From assembly GCA_003024785.1 (NCBI GenBank), contig PUQB01000089.1:124001-188000 (forward strand): 64,000 nucleotides of DNA, in the 5' to 3' direction. Positions 63,980 through 64,000 of this stretch are shown here, piece by piece; the stretch's first letter is position 1, and every line of letters begins with the position of its first letter. The position numbers were made by a program, and so were the translations under genes. This DNA comes from Selaginella tamariscina (Eukaryota; Streptophyta; Lycopodiopsida; Selaginellales; Selaginellaceae). A model generated the notes under the pieces. It saw nothing but the letters and a program-made list of their open reading frames with translations. It did not search any database and was not told the DNA's origin.

Positions 63980-64000
63980 CTGAAAACTAATAAATAAATA

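Overview
The window is nuclear DNA of a land plant. It carries a plastid-division FtsZ1 gene with a transit-peptide-like leader, a plant-type CRIB plus RhoGAP gene for ROP GTPases, a plant J-protein with a DUF3444-like tail, an intron-split eIF1 gene, copia, Ty3/gypsy and PIF/Harbinger elements, and many TA, GT, GA and CT microsatellites in very AT-rich spacers. A bacterial-type CrtI desaturase beside FtsZ1 makes me lean to a non-seed plant such as a bryophyte, but that is a weak inference.

Layout. 1-3300: decayed copia-type retroelement pieces. 3480-4640: gene family A copy 1, kinase-like. 4640-10050: AT-rich spacer with foldback elements, then a dispersed repeat leading into an unknown BED-finger-like gene. 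12600-14000: dead Ty3/gypsy integrase. 14896-16739 (-): J-protein. 21121-23915: PIF/Harbinger element with terminal inverted repeats, 3-bp target duplication, a Myb-like gene and a DDE transposase. 29437-33656 (+): nine-exon CrtI-type desaturase. 34082-36850 (+): eight-exon FtsZ1. 38820-42640: a unit bounded by inverted repeats, with divergent genes B1 (-, helicase C-lobe-like) and A2 (+, kinase-like). 45615-51361: Ty3/gypsy element with two LTRs and an ATATG target duplication, followed by a minisatellite. 54908-57400: second copy of B and its flank. 58631-61626 (-): RopGAP. 63620-63979 (-): three 3'-terminal coding exons of eIF1, which runs off the right edge.

The housekeeping genes (J-protein, FtsZ1, RopGAP, eIF1) are unrelated in function; FtsZ1 and the CrtI-type enzyme are the only pair with a plausible common compartment, the plastid. 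The most unusual content is the A/B family: two degenerate enzyme-lobe proteins (kinase-like and helicase-C-like) copied around the window with shared flanks and an acidic, basic-ended tail sequence.

Several conserved genes are broken by single-base losses in short homopolymers exactly where the family consensus needs one more base. I read most of these as sequence or assembly errors, so reading-frame breaks here should not be taken as proof of pseudogenes.
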